Of a stretch of DNA of 64,000 nucleotides, positions 53,621 through 64,000 are shown piece after piece. Position 1 is the first letter of the stretch. Each line of letters begins with the position of its first letter. The stretch lies in assembly GCA_008973525.1 (NCBI GenBank), contig WACJ01000080.1, positions 930,001-994,000 of the forward strand, given 5' to 3'. Position numbers and translations under genes: made by a program. The notes under the pieces were generated by a model. It saw only the letters and a program-made list of their open reading frames with translations, was not told where the DNA came from and ran no database searches. This DNA is from Stenopsyche tienmushanensis. Lineage: Eukaryota > Arthropoda > Insecta > Trichoptera > Stenopsychidae.

Positions 53621-56370
53621 CTGCACGCACCCTCCACAGTGGGTGAGGGATACACCAGGACTCCCCCATACACATATCCACTTTGAGACGACAACTGCAT
53701 GCATTTTTTTCAAGCACACAACTTCCAATCATCCAAATCAATCAATCACCCATGGACAGTAAACTGCTTGACCGACGCAAACAAAAAATAATTAATCCAC
53801 AAAAGGAATAAATTGGATGATGTCATTGAATGAATTTATGCAATTAGGCTCAATGCCGGGTATTACAAATTTGATGTACAGAAGGGGATGCTGCAATGAA
53901 ATTGGGGTGGACTAGACATGAAATTGGAATGGACGATGAACGCTGGACAAATATATGGATTTTGAATGGCGTTTAAATACTATCTCAAAGTGTTTTCCAT
54001 GTCGATCCTATAAATCAGTAAAATTTTAATGATTAGTATATTTCATTTTTCAAAATAAAGTATTAAACTAGTAAAATGTAATAATGTTCTTTCAAAATTT
54101 CGCTTAGAAATATTCAGTACTTTTGAAATCATAGCGATCATCAACAGCTACAACTTGTTTGGCATCAGCACCTACTTAAAGTATGTTAAAAGATAATTTT
54201 GCTTAGCCGCTTAACCCTTTGCACTCCAAGCGAGTTTTAGTGAATTTCTCTAAAAGTATCTTTATGATAATACATTGAAGAAAAATGGTATATTACCTAA
54301 ATAAAAATGAAATTATCAAATACAACTGCATAAGCTTTTCAATGTATATTTTTACTACAATCGAAAGATATTATTCCGTCAAAGAAAGACGATAAGGACG
54401 GTGTGCTGGGTCACTTTACATTTCTCAATACGCGATATTAAATAATAACTGCACAATCATTCAGTGTCTGAATACATAATTTAATATACACGATATTAAA
54501 ACGATTTTCATTCGATTTAACTAATTTTAAATAACTAGGTCACTCGAATTTAATATGGATTTAATTCAAACTTTTGCAATACACAATCATATTTTTTTAA
54601 AATTAAATGTTATATAATATAGAATAGAAATGCGACGCTATGTTATATATATTATAACAAAGTAAATATTTCAGCGTCTTTTATGCGCGTATCCATGTGT
54701 GCGTATATCGATTTTGGTTGTATGTATTATTTTCTAAAACTTCCATGATATTTGGTTTCATATTTATTCTTCATCCATTTTTCTATTTTATCCGTACGCA
54801 TGCACGCACTTTTCACCCTTCTATCCACCCTCTTTCATTCTCATACCTAAGCCCTCCCGTGTCAAGCCCACACCCTCAGGAGGGATTGGAAGAAACTAAC
54901 GAAATGCAAAATTTCAAGGAATAGAATGGGAACTAACATGGTAAATAACAGTAGGGAGCGCCGAGCAGAAAGAAGTGAGCAAGTGGAGGCGGCTTGCTAG
55001 AAGATTACAAGGGCATAGCTTGTATATTTTTTCCACGTTTAAAAAATAGTGCCTGCTTGAAAAATCGGTTTCAATGGCGAATTTTTGTTCAATTAGCATG
55101 TGCTTTCTATATGCTTCGATAAGAAAACATATCGTCGGTGGCACCAATGATAATTTTTAAATCAAAATAGAAAGTACATATGTAGGTCGATTATATAAAC
55201 ACAAATTGATCGAAAAAATTAACACCAACGTGTCAACTGAGGTCAATTATTTTATCAGTATTGTGACGTTACTAAACAATTTTTTTTCGCAAACTTATAT
55301 CCCAACCTTTTTTTTACACTTTGTAATATATTTTTATTACATTGAAGTATATAGAATCCTAACTTCATCTTTGAAAATCTGTTTTTTAAGTTAATATGCA
55401 GTTTAAAATTTATGCACACGTCAAACAAATGTCAATTTATTTGAAAAAGTATTTTTATGAATGTATATTTCATTGTTGAAAATAAGTGTAAACTAACGAA
55501 AAAATATAATTTTTTACAATAATAAACCTTATTGCTGATGTAAACATAATTGATTATTTATATTTTTTATATTTAATAAATATGTATATTCCGTTTATCT
55601 AAGCATAAATCCATTATTTATTGATACGCGAGCCACAGTTTGATTTCCACTAAATTTACCATAATAAAATATAAACAAAAGTACTTCATTATTATAAGTA
55701 CATCATTCATAATTTGCTTAACAAATTCGAATCAATTTTAAATTAGTTGCCATATCATATACTTCAATATTATATGTATTTTTGTCATACATTTTAATGA
55801 CGATCTTTGCAAACTTTTATCAATATTTATATTCTACTATCTGTTTTATGGATATTAAAATTACGAAAGATATGAAGATCATTGACTTTCTTTTATGTTA
55901 TATCTAACTATGATAGATAAGCATAATATGCAACAATAAAAAAAATGGATTGTTCCTTTAACATGGTTTTTATGATGATTACATATTTTTAAAAATGTGA
56001 CTCCGGGTGAATTTATATCCAAAGTGTTTGAACTATGTCTATAAGCATTTTATTGCGATATTTTAAATTGCATTTAATAATTTACACAATGAATATTATA
56101 GTGAAATATTCTTCATTTCTTGAAAAAAAAAATGTCGGAATAAAAGGTCCTTCACACGAGTAAAAATTGAGTTTCGCTTGTTCGATTTACGTGCTTATGG
56201 TCATTGAACTAGAAGAATGCTGACAAGGCATGAAGGCCTAACACATAGAAGCCTCAATGTCTCCATGCACCAACACAGAGCTGGTGACAAGACGTATCCC
56301 CATACAATCCGCCAGAGGTAAATTCACCCTTTGCGAGCTTTTGCTTAAGAGATCGGCGAAATTGGCGCAG
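53621..56370. other. Non-coding stretch, little recognised
   Basis: Near 54211, TTAACCCTTTGCACTCC resembles the end of a piggyBac-like element at a TTAA target, but no matching opposite end was found. Otherwise the stretch is AT-rich sequence with short chance frames. Confidence 0.4.
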
Positions 56371-56438
56371 ACTTACCGATCCCCGGTTCAAACGAGGCCT
56401 CCTTTGGAAGACACGTCATGACAATTTGCGTTTTTATA
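56371..56438 (-). promoter_or_regulatory. Candidate TATA promoter with short non-coding first exon
   Basis: On the minus strand a canonical TATAAAAA sits at 56438-56431. About 62 bases downstream is a strong donor, ATCG|GTAAGT (exon end 56377, intron from 56376). A TGACGTG motif resembling a CRE lies between them. The whole 56160-56690 stretch is clearly richer in GC than its surroundings. A start about 30 bases after the TATA box would give a first exon of about 30 bases. No downstream exon at lower coordinates was recognised, so this is an inference from motif spacing. Confidence 0.3.
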
Positions 56439-56690
56439 CAGCAAAGGGAAGTTTCTTCCAACTATTTTTTTCCATTATCCTGGTCGCTCCCAGCATACGT
56501 TCTGGATGCCTCCAGCGACGGAGCTGGCTTCCAGCTCGCCTGCCTAGCGCCAGATCCGACTGTCTGTCGACTGTCTTTCCGGTGTTCGTCTCTTTGTTTT
56601 TCGCTCTTTTGTCTCTAAGCCTTTTGCGCGGAAAGATAAATGGCTCGTTAAAAAATGCAGAATCTTTGTGATACGAATACATTCCGGCTG
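56439..56690. other. GC-richer island upstream of the candidate TATA box
   Basis: Open frames exist on both strands (plus 56418-56671, minus 56682-56434), simply because the composition is less AT-rich. None resembles a known family, so I do not call a protein. Together with 56160-56370 it forms a compact island that could be regulatory. Confidence 0.3.
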
Positions 56691-57723
56691 TATTCGCTAT
56701 GTACGCAAAAAATCGTTTTTCCTCCCATCATCATAATATATAAGAAAGATGCCGAGATGCTTTATGAAAAATCGTTTGCGCTCATGAAAAACATGACAAA
56801 TCTTTAGGCGCGGGACGCTCCTAGGATGGTAAACTTGTTCATAGCCACTTATGTAACATTGATTATCATATCCATGATATCGAACATAAAAACCTTATAT
56901 TTATGATCGATACCACGAAAAGGCCATAAAAAAGAGCGAACCTCCCCCGTTTTGCGGAGATTTCGTCCATATACTCCACTATTTTGACCGCCCTCATAAA
57001 AATACACATCCCAAGAAATATTCGAGAAGACACACGAATTTCATAAGCAATTCGATAAAAATGCATTTATTTCTGAGACATTAAAACATATTTATCATTA
57101 GATTAAAAACGAATTAATCAAAATGCAATTCGAACGGAGTCGAGCATCGCTGATTCATTTACAATGGTCCAATTTGGATACGATGCATTTGGCGGATATG
57201 CGCGATGTAAATTTTACAAAAGCATGCAAACCAGGCAAAACATGCATAGATCACGTTTGAAATGTAATACAAATCCGAATTGATGCATTTGTGATTCGCG
57301 ATTCGGATGGCATTGTACAAATTGCCGTCTTGTTTTATTTTTGTCTTTTTTTAGATTTGCTAAAACATGAAAGGGAATATCCAGAGTGGCTCCATTATTC
57401 TTATTCCGAGTATTTTTTCCTTGTCGATATTTTAGACATCAGTCACATATCCTTCTAGGGCGTATATAGTCAACCCTACGAAACTCCACCAACACAAGCA
57501 GCGACATCGATTTGTGTGCGTGTATGCGTGATAAACATCGAGACAAGCTTTCTTATTGTAAAGCTTATATTGTGGAGCTTATATGTTTCTACAGGGAGGT
57601 AGAATGTTTGCCGTATAAGTGAGTACACCCCCAAGAAAATCGGGAGCAGACTTTCTTCTTTCATTCGGCGCGCGACTTTTCCGCAGTTAAGACGGTCTTT
57701 GAGTTTTCCTCCTCCTTTCCGAG
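56691..57723. other. Non-coding stretch, nothing recognised
   Basis: AT-rich with short chance frames on both strands (for example minus 57793-57476). No repeat relation to other parts of the window was noticed. Confidence 0.5.
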
Positions 57724-57835
57724 CACATGTACTCTGAGAATTTTGCATACAATAATTTTCTATCATTTTCAAGCGATATTTTTGACATTCCATCGATACA
57801 AATTCATTTTAAAATCATACACATTACAAATTTAG

Positions 57836-57935
57836 CACGTGTTAATATCATAGAAAACTTTCATACGCGCAAACGAGTGCCCGCGAATTTTCGTAACTAC
57901 AATCGGACTGATAAGAGCAACATCGACATTAACAG
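57836..57935 (+). CDS. Candidate internal exon A of an unrecognised plus-strand gene
   Basis: An open reading segment ends at a CAG|GTACAT donor (57935/57936). It reads RVNIIENFHTRKRVP, then NFRNYNRTDKSNIDINR, in the frame that starts with an ATG at 57727. The 3' half is richer in GC than its flanks. The left edge is uncertain: one acceptor is the AG before 57836, and another is the pyrimidine-rich tract ending in AG at 57723, which would start the exon at 57724. The frame has a stop at 57700-57702, so the exon cannot extend further left. It joins in frame to 58045-58082 through a 109-bp intron. I do not recognise the protein. It could be a chance frame, so this is a candidate only. Confidence 0.33.
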
Positions 57936-58044
57936 GTACATAAAAAAATATTTAAAAAAAATCATGAAACATATAATAAATTATTAAGCAAGTTAAATGA
58001 CAAACCGATAAACATAAAATTGATCATTTTTTTATTGTCCACAG

Positions 58045-58082
58045 AGCCACATTAAAGAAGCCGACGATGACCCAAATACAAG
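58045..58082 (+). CDS. Candidate 38-nt microexon B of the same plus-strand gene
   Basis: A 38-base segment has a good acceptor on the left (a run of seven T, then ATTGTCCACAG) and a good donor on the right (CAAG|GTAAAT). Spliced to the donor at 57935, the split codon becomes AGA (Arg), followed by ATLKKPTMTQIQ with one base left over and no stop. Microexons of this size are typical of neuronal and muscle genes. No exon continuing the frame was found before 59027: the next good acceptor, ending at 58236, would put a TGA in frame. The function is unknown. Confidence 0.33.
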
Positions 58083-59027
58083 GTAAATTTATATCGATTT
58101 TTTTAATATTATTATCGCGCGTTTTTCGCCGGAATTATCCGATATTTCAAAAACATATTCGATTTTGGCAATGGATAATATATTTACACAAATCACTCAC
58201 GTCGAGAGTTGTTAACACGTTCACTTTCCATGGCAGACTGATATGAAAACCCATTGAAAAAATCACCCAACGACATTCTTTGGGGTCCAAATAAAAAAGC
58301 TGAATTAATAACAAGGCCAATACCGCGCACTGCAAAAAGGGTCAAATTTACATACGATTATAATTTACATACGTTCGAGATTTTTTTTCTTTGTTGTTGT
58401 TGTGAATGCGCCGAGTACATGACCGGCCCTTTTGTTCCTCGCATCATATGTCGCCTATTTTAAATGATAAAAGAGTTGGGTTTTGGGCAAAAAAAACCCA
58501 CCCCGAACAGAAGAAGCCCGGTGCATAAAGGGTCAAAGGGTTCATACGCCGTTTCACATACGGGAGCATCGATGGGATGATTTATTTTTTAAAGGGGGGT
58601 ATCCAGTTTTTGCACACTCACACTATGCAAATATTTAATCTGAATAGCGCACCAAAAAAATAATTTTCGACAAAAAAGCCATGATGATTTAATGCAAAAA
58701 CATACAATTTCGACTAATTAATTTATCACGTTATTAACATATGTACATTTTTGAATATTATCACAATAGACATTTGAGCATAAATTATGCCAATAAACAA
58801 CTTATTGATGAGTTCAATAGAAATAACTTACGCTCATATGATTTTCCTGTATACACATATCGACATATTGACGTACGAAAGGTTCGCATTGAATTTTTTA
58901 ATGTGTTCCTATTTTTTACATCCACATGAATGCTTGTATTTAAATAATATGGTTTTCATGTTTGTGCTCCTTTACGATTAGATCGTACATGTGTAAAGCG
59001 TGTACATATAACGCTAAAAATTCGTTA
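58083..59027. other. Non-coding between the candidate microexon and the transporter 3' end
   Basis: A plus-strand open segment at 58242-58463 begins YENPLKKSPNDILWGPNKK and looks mildly protein-like, but no acceptor places it in frame with the exon candidates and no family is recognised. A short GTT repeat lies near 58391. The rest, including the presumed 3' untranslated region of the transporter, is plain AT-rich DNA. Confidence 0.4.
58897..58902 (-). terminator. Candidate polyadenylation signal (ATTAAA) of the sugar transporter
   Basis: ATTAAA on the minus strand is the nearest variant poly(A) hexamer downstream of the stop codon, about 125 bases past it. A canonical AATAAA lies further on at 58586-58581. 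Either could define the 3' end. Hexamers of this kind are frequent by chance here. Confidence 0.25.
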
Positions 59028-60523
59028 TCACGTAACAGTCTCAATTGTATTATTATCGGTATTTTTAGGTCTTTCGGTTTCTGATAATATATCCTGAATT
59101 TCTCTCAAAGATTTATTTCGTGTCTCCGGGGCGAAATATAGCAAAAAAGATACTGACATAAATATGCATGCTGCAAAGACCCAATGCGGTACATATTGAC
59201 CGATTCCATCCGTTAAAATTTGATAGAATTTTATAGAAATTGCATTGTATGTTCCTTGGATCAATTGATAAAATGCTGATAGCCACCCTTTAATGCTATA
59301 AGACATGACTTCGCTCATAATTAGAATGGGTACTGAACCCAAACCTATTGCAAATCCAATTTGCAATAAAAGTATGCCAAAAACTCCAATCCATTCATTT
59401 CCATCAACCAAAAATCCGATGCCTCTCAAATAAAAGAATAATCCAACTAAAAAGTGAGCTAAGAAGCACACAGTTCCAGATATTGCAAGCAATGATTTTC
59501 TGCTGATTCTATCAATAATGAATAAAGTTATCAATAGAGTGATATCGGATAATATTTCTGCTAGCAAAACAGCATTTCTAGGTTCAATCGGTGATTTCAT
59601 TTCCTTGAAAATAGTCTCCATGTAAACCACAACGGCCCCAACTCCACTAAATTGCTGAGTAAAAGTAGCAACGGCAATTATGATGAACATTTTCTTCGTT
59701 TTAGTCAAAGGCAATTCTTTCAATAAATCCTTATAAGACATGCGTGGAGTCTCTTCCACACATTTTTTAATATCATCAAACTCTTCTTTCACTGCGACTA
59801 ATTCACAAGCTGCCCTCAATTTCGACAGGACGTGTTCAGCTTCCTCAAATTGTTTTGTCCCAATCAAATAATACGGACTCTCTGGAATCAGTGTCGAACA
59901 CAAAAGAAGCGCCATTGGAAAAAATATTGAAATGTTGTTATTAGATTGAAACGACACCAAAGGTCCAATTAAATATTGCATCAAAGCACCCACTGACTGC
60001 GAAACTATTATAATGGCAACAGTAGAACCTCTCCTTGTCTTCCCGATTACTTCAGCCAAATAAGCTGGAACAGTACCATAAGTCGGCCCAACGGCAGCAC
60101 CCAACAAAAATCTTGCAATATAAACATGCATAACACTATTGGCGAATATCATCACTAGCCATCCGGATATGTATAATATAGAAATCACAACGATTATAAG
60201 TCTTCTTCCGACTTTCATAAACATGAACGTATAAGGAATCGCCACGCTGACAGCTCCGATTGCCAACAAAGAACCAGCCCAGGATATCTGAGAGCTGTCC
60301 ATGGGAATCGGAGAATCCTTCGAGTGCAGTTTTACCATCGACGGCGAGGCCCATGATAGAGCCCCTCCCAAGCAAACGAACGCCAATGCATCTAAAATAA
60401 ACATCAATTACACCAGAAAATAAATAAAAAATTATCGCATTTCATCACGTCAAAATACTCACTGGTTAACACCACGAAGCTTATGTAATATCTCTTTTTG
60501 ATGTAATCAATGAAGCCTTCCAT
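59028..60523 (-). CDS. Sugar transporter, facilitated trehalose transporter (Tret1)-like, two exons
   Basis: Major facilitator of the sugar porter family, expected to carry trehalose or a hexose across the plasma membrane through 12 helices. Exon 1 is 60463-60523 (start MEGFIDYIKKRYY, donor GTGAGT). The intron is 60392-60462, ending TTTTAG, and exon 2 is 60391-59028, ending in TGA. The splice completes an Asn codon (residue 21) and gives 474 residues, normal for the family. The frame also runs upstream of exon 2 to an ATG at 60407, but that part is intronic. Sugar-porter motifs fall in order: KVGRR (80-84), GPTYGTVPAYLAE (122-134), GKTRRG (137-142), PESPYYL (190-196), QQFSG (266-270), DRISRKS (314-320), PETRNKSL (442-449). 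The central cytoplasmic loop is charged, at about 203-255. The TM10 motif usually written PWxxxSE reads PILIMSE (375-381), without the Trp. Family assignment is firm; the substrate is inferred. Confidence 0.95.
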
Positions 60524-60593
60524 TTTTGGCTCCAATTTGAAATAATTCGAGCATGAATCTTGGCGAGGAAAACGCTCCAATATCTAATCAACT

Positions 60594-60624
60594 ACTGAAG
60601 ATATTAATATTCCGTGTTGTATAA
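60594..60624 (-). promoter_or_regulatory. Candidate core promoter of the sugar transporter
   Basis: Read on the minus strand, an arthropod initiator-like TCAGT lies at 60598-60594, and a TATA-like TATACAA lies at 60623-60617, about 27 bases upstream of the initiator A. This would give a 5' untranslated leader of about 73 bases before the ATG at 60523. Both motifs are short and common in AT-rich DNA, and the TATA spacing is slightly tight. An unseen upstream non-coding exon would invalidate the call. Confidence 0.3.
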
Positions 60625-60951
60625 GCGCATCTTAATTATAATGGCTAAATTATATGTACGCTGATTAGAAATGTGAGCGATGAGATCTATCATATTAATA
60701 TAATATTAGAATTAATTATTTGGAATTTCTTATTATCAATATGGACGCCTTTGACCTGGATGATAGCGTTGAGTCTGGTGATGTATTTGTCGCATGCTGT
60801 ACGAACGTGGGTTTCTCGCTCGAAGTTCTAATATATTTTAACACTTTGAAATGATTGGAATTCATTGAAATGTTCTATATTCTTTCGGGATTATTTATTT
60901 TAATGTTATATTTATGCGTTGATTTTCACTGCCTGAAAATACAAAAAGAAT
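60624..60951. other. Upstream flank of the transporter, nothing recognised
   Basis: AT-rich sequence between the candidate promoter and a dispersed repeat copy. No open frame, repeat or motif cluster could be supported. Confidence 0.5.
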
Positions 60952-61074
60952 GCAATTTTCAGCGTTCATTGTTGCTTAAATCATGATCTGAGTAAGTCCT
61001 TGTTTCCTCATGATCACTTACTGTTTTTAAAAAATTGCGTGCCACTCATTGCTTAAAGGATTGTACTTTTTAAT
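60952..61074 (+). repeat. Short dispersed repeat, copy B
   Basis: Diverged partner of the copy at 51990-52096, lying about 350 bases upstream of the transporter promoter. The conserved core is CTCATGATCACTTACTGTTT, followed by CATTGCTTAAAG. Non-coding. Confidence 0.6.
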
Positions 61075-64000
61075 CATATAAGGCTTTGTATAATTGATTG
61101 AATTTTTGGGATTGTGCATTATGGAATCTATTTTAAATGCGTTCTGCATCCAATAAGCATGTTGAAATAAAAATAAAAATGTTCTGGCGAACTTAAATCA
61201 GCCTAGTAAAAACTTATTTGCATCTAAGATTATATTTTGCAATTATGATTCAGAACTGAATAAAAACGATTATATAGTTTTGTTAAGAAAATAATACGAT
61301 GAATTAAGATGCAAAAACTTGAATGATTTTTACTGTAGCCACAAAGCATTTGTAAATTTAAAAATAATATAATAAATAGTCTGTGGGTGGAAAAATAAAA
61401 AATTAAATCCCATTAACCACAAATTATTTTATTATCTAACATATGATAAAAACAAAATTATTTTGACTTTTACAAGGTTGTGTATTAATCGATTTCGCGA
61501 AACTAATTTATTCGGTATGTCTTACGAACGTCATGTAAGTCGCGCCATTATACTCATCGACGATCGATGAACATAATTTATGATCGAGTATGAAATATGT
61601 TTAATTATGGTCAAATTATATTTGCCTATTAGATTCACTGTTCTTTGTTAATAATCTAAATAAAGTATAACACATGTTTATGCTTATTAAATTGACCCCG
61701 CAGACATTTGCATGTGATCTAATGAACACAGCTGTCAGAGCGATTGATTTATGGCAATCGATATGCTACTATTTGATAATACAAACGAGATTCCCTTATC
61801 TCGAATGTGACTTTTCGAGAAATAATTGTGGTCGCCATCCACAAACGACCGACCCAATTTAACACGTCGCATGCGCCTCAAGTGCATGCAATTCGAAGCG
61901 ATTTCAAAAGCAAACACCACTCCAGCATTGCCTACTTACCTCGGGATGTTACCTCATTGTCATCGATACCCGCTTAATTCTGTGTCATTGATTTTTTATT
62001 CATCCCCATTCACAGGCCGATAGTCGCGTCCCTTCTTCGGCAAGAAGGCATAGAGGCCCTTTGTTGGAAGCGCAGTTTTGCATTTTCGCGTTTTGTGTCA
62101 TACTAAAAGGTTTAATAGCTTATAAATCAATGTTGAAATAATAAAAGGGCGCTTTTAAATTCGACGCGGATCAATAGAGAGAAAAAATCGCACGCATCCG
62201 TTGAGCGACTTTGTTGCACATTGCATTCAAATGTGCTACCCATCATAAATTGTCTTTGGCGAATATCATGTAAATTGTTCGCGATGTGAAATATTTTCCA
62301 TGATATTATCTATTCGGAGCGATTTGGGCGCTTTTATAACTTTAACCCTTTGTCGAACGAGAGCGAATTCGCTTACACGTGTTAACCTTTCCGTATGGAC
62401 CCCTTTTGATACTCCGATTAAATATAAAGCAATAAAAATTAAACACAATTCAAGTACAGTCAAGCCCTAAATAACGCGGTATCCACTTTATACATTTTCA
62501 TGCCGTTGTGATGAAGATAAGATGTAATAATTGTTATGAATGTGTTGATAAAAAATAATTTAACCAAGATAGACGCAAACCAAATACCTTGCCTAGTCCG
62601 GATAATTCGCTTTAAATCAATCAATCATCTAGATCAAATATTTATCTAATCAAGGATATCAATTTGTACATGATTTTTATTTTACTTGGCCATTTTACTT
62701 TCTTCGTTATCGCTTAAACATTAAAAAATTTAACCAACCCACCCGATCAGTCTCTTTCGGACAACTTCGTTACATAATGAAAGTTTGTAATCGTTCTGTA
62801 GACATACTCAGGTATGGCATCCGATTGCGAAACGCTCAATCGTCATATCAGCGGTCTGAAAAGTGGACCGAATGGACACATACACTTATGGCCACTTTTA
62901 GGGCTTTTTGCGGCATTTTCTATGATCTGTACGATTACGAAAGCAACGTAGCGTCTAAACACTTTATATCATAGCTTTTTTTTAAAACAGTAACCGCCAT
63001 GTATACGTTAAAACATACATTATAATAGTGTTTTATTTTAGTTTTATAATAGTATTGGTTAACTTAATAAAAAATACATTACGAAGGTAGATACTTGCAC
63101 ATGGGCGCTTCATATCCTTGTTACGGCTCTGAACTAAGCAATAAATTTTTGTAAATACAATCTGAAATTTTTGTTTTAATTTTTCTACTGGCTTAAGAGC
63201 TATAGACCAATTTTTGCAACAAAAATATTTTTTTGCAAATTCTTCTAAGCCAAAAATTATTTCTTCACCCTTGTTAATATTTCTTTATCGAAGAAGGTTG
63301 CAAAATAAACGCAATTAGATTTTAAAATGATTTTGTATTTAATGCCTGTTATAATGCAAAATTGAGGGCAATTAAATGTGTAATCTTGATATATGAAGTA
63401 GATTGCACTTCATTCAAATCCAAACGCGTTAAACGCTGAAAAACTCTTGATGAAATTCCATATTATTGGGGTCAATTAACTGATAAGGTGATACATCGAC
63501 ATCGGTGCGATAAACATACCAACTCAAACGCCCGATGGCACTTTATTTGATAATAAGAATTCCATTGCATCCGTGCATTTTCCATTGTGTGATTCTGCCA
63601 AGCCTTCGGATGTTCTGCTTTGGTCCTGCGCGTTAGATGAAATGGAGTAAGATTCCACGCACGTCAGTCTCATATATATAAGGTACACGATCTAATTCAA
63701 GAAAATTTCGCGTATATACCCTTAAAGAAAGTCGCCCCTTCTTTAAAGACTGGGTCAAGGCCCCGCCGACACTTCCTACTTAGTCCCATCCGAGGCACGT
63801 ATTTAGTTAGCATCGTCTCGCCGTGCTCAGAAAAGACCAAAGGCAGGGGTCGACAAAATGTGGCAACGAGAGAGCATTCCCATATGAGAATTTGGACTTC
63901 ATACTGCAACGTGAACATATTTAGATATCGTAAATCAGATCTCGATCGTATTTTGTCATTTAAAATGACGATCGCTATGATGAATAAGATTATATTGCTA
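61075..64000. other. Gene-free stretch at the right edge
   Basis: Short chance frames only. Patches at 61660-62060 and 63590-63920 are less AT-rich, but no exon, promoter or repeat could be supported. A gene beginning beyond the window edge cannot be excluded. Confidence 0.45.

Noticed and set aside
53443..53762. Four overlapping frames of 85-96 codons on both strands
   Set aside because: All arise from the GC-rich island; none has a domain, and coding in all frames at once is not plausible.
54211..54560. TTAACCCTTTGCACTCC as a piggyBac-type end
   Set aside because: No inverted partner end or second TTAA boundary was found, so no element is called.
56375..56400. CCCCGGTTCAAACGAGG resembling a tRNA T-arm
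   Set aside because: No matching acceptor, D or anticodon arms could be placed around it.
58242..58463. Protein-like plus-strand frame YENPLKKSPNDILWG as a third exon of the candidate gene
   Set aside because: The available acceptor (AG ending at 58236) puts a TGA in the frame inherited from the microexon.
60136..60375. A 79-codon minus-strand frame overlapping the transporter
   Set aside because: It is a shadow frame inside the second exon; the transporter frame carries all the family motifs.

Overview
The window is eukaryotic nuclear DNA and most likely comes from an insect. It is very AT-rich and almost gene-free. It contains one clear protein gene split by a GT-AG intron, and relics of animal transposons (mariner, pogo/Tigger, hAT and probably a non-LTR retroelement). 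The gene is a sugar porter of the Tret1-like branch, which is greatly expanded in insects. The order of insect cannot be read from the window. No bacterial operon, CRISPR array, rRNA or convincing tRNA was seen.

Layout: 1-6811 is featureless AT-rich DNA. A decayed pogo-like transposon end lies at about 6812-7440. A GC-rich island of unknown origin follows at 7825-8160. From 11745 to 33400 the only structures are a dispersed repeat family (11745-12882, and again as an inverted pair around 31295-33400), a possible ankyrin-repeat relic (14553-14864), palindrome-bearing islands that look regulatory (about 20986-21260 and 26231-26630), an unexplained 166-codon frame (26634-27134) and a retroelement fragment (about 31980-32110). 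From 36500 to 49700 there are three copies of one non-autonomous hAT element, two with perfect 8-bp target duplications, and one mariner pseudogene (39660-40205).

The right-hand third holds the gene-like signals. These are a minus-strand exon candidate at 48401-48499, a GC-rich island with a Polycomb-response-element-like motif set at 53457-53620, a minus-strand TATA box followed by a splice donor at 56371-56438, and a plus-strand pair of exon-like segments (ending 57935, and 58045-58082) that join in frame across a 109-bp intron. The sugar transporter occupies 59028-60523 on the minus strand. It has a 20-residue first exon, one short intron, and a single large second exon giving 474 residues.

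The transporter works alone as far as the window shows, and no pathway partners are visible. The other 60 kb is best read as intergenic or long-intron DNA with scattered candidate regulatory islands and old transposons. No new multi-gene system was found. The most useful leads are the candidate plus-strand exons, the candidate TATA promoter, the PRE-like island and the unclassified repeat family.
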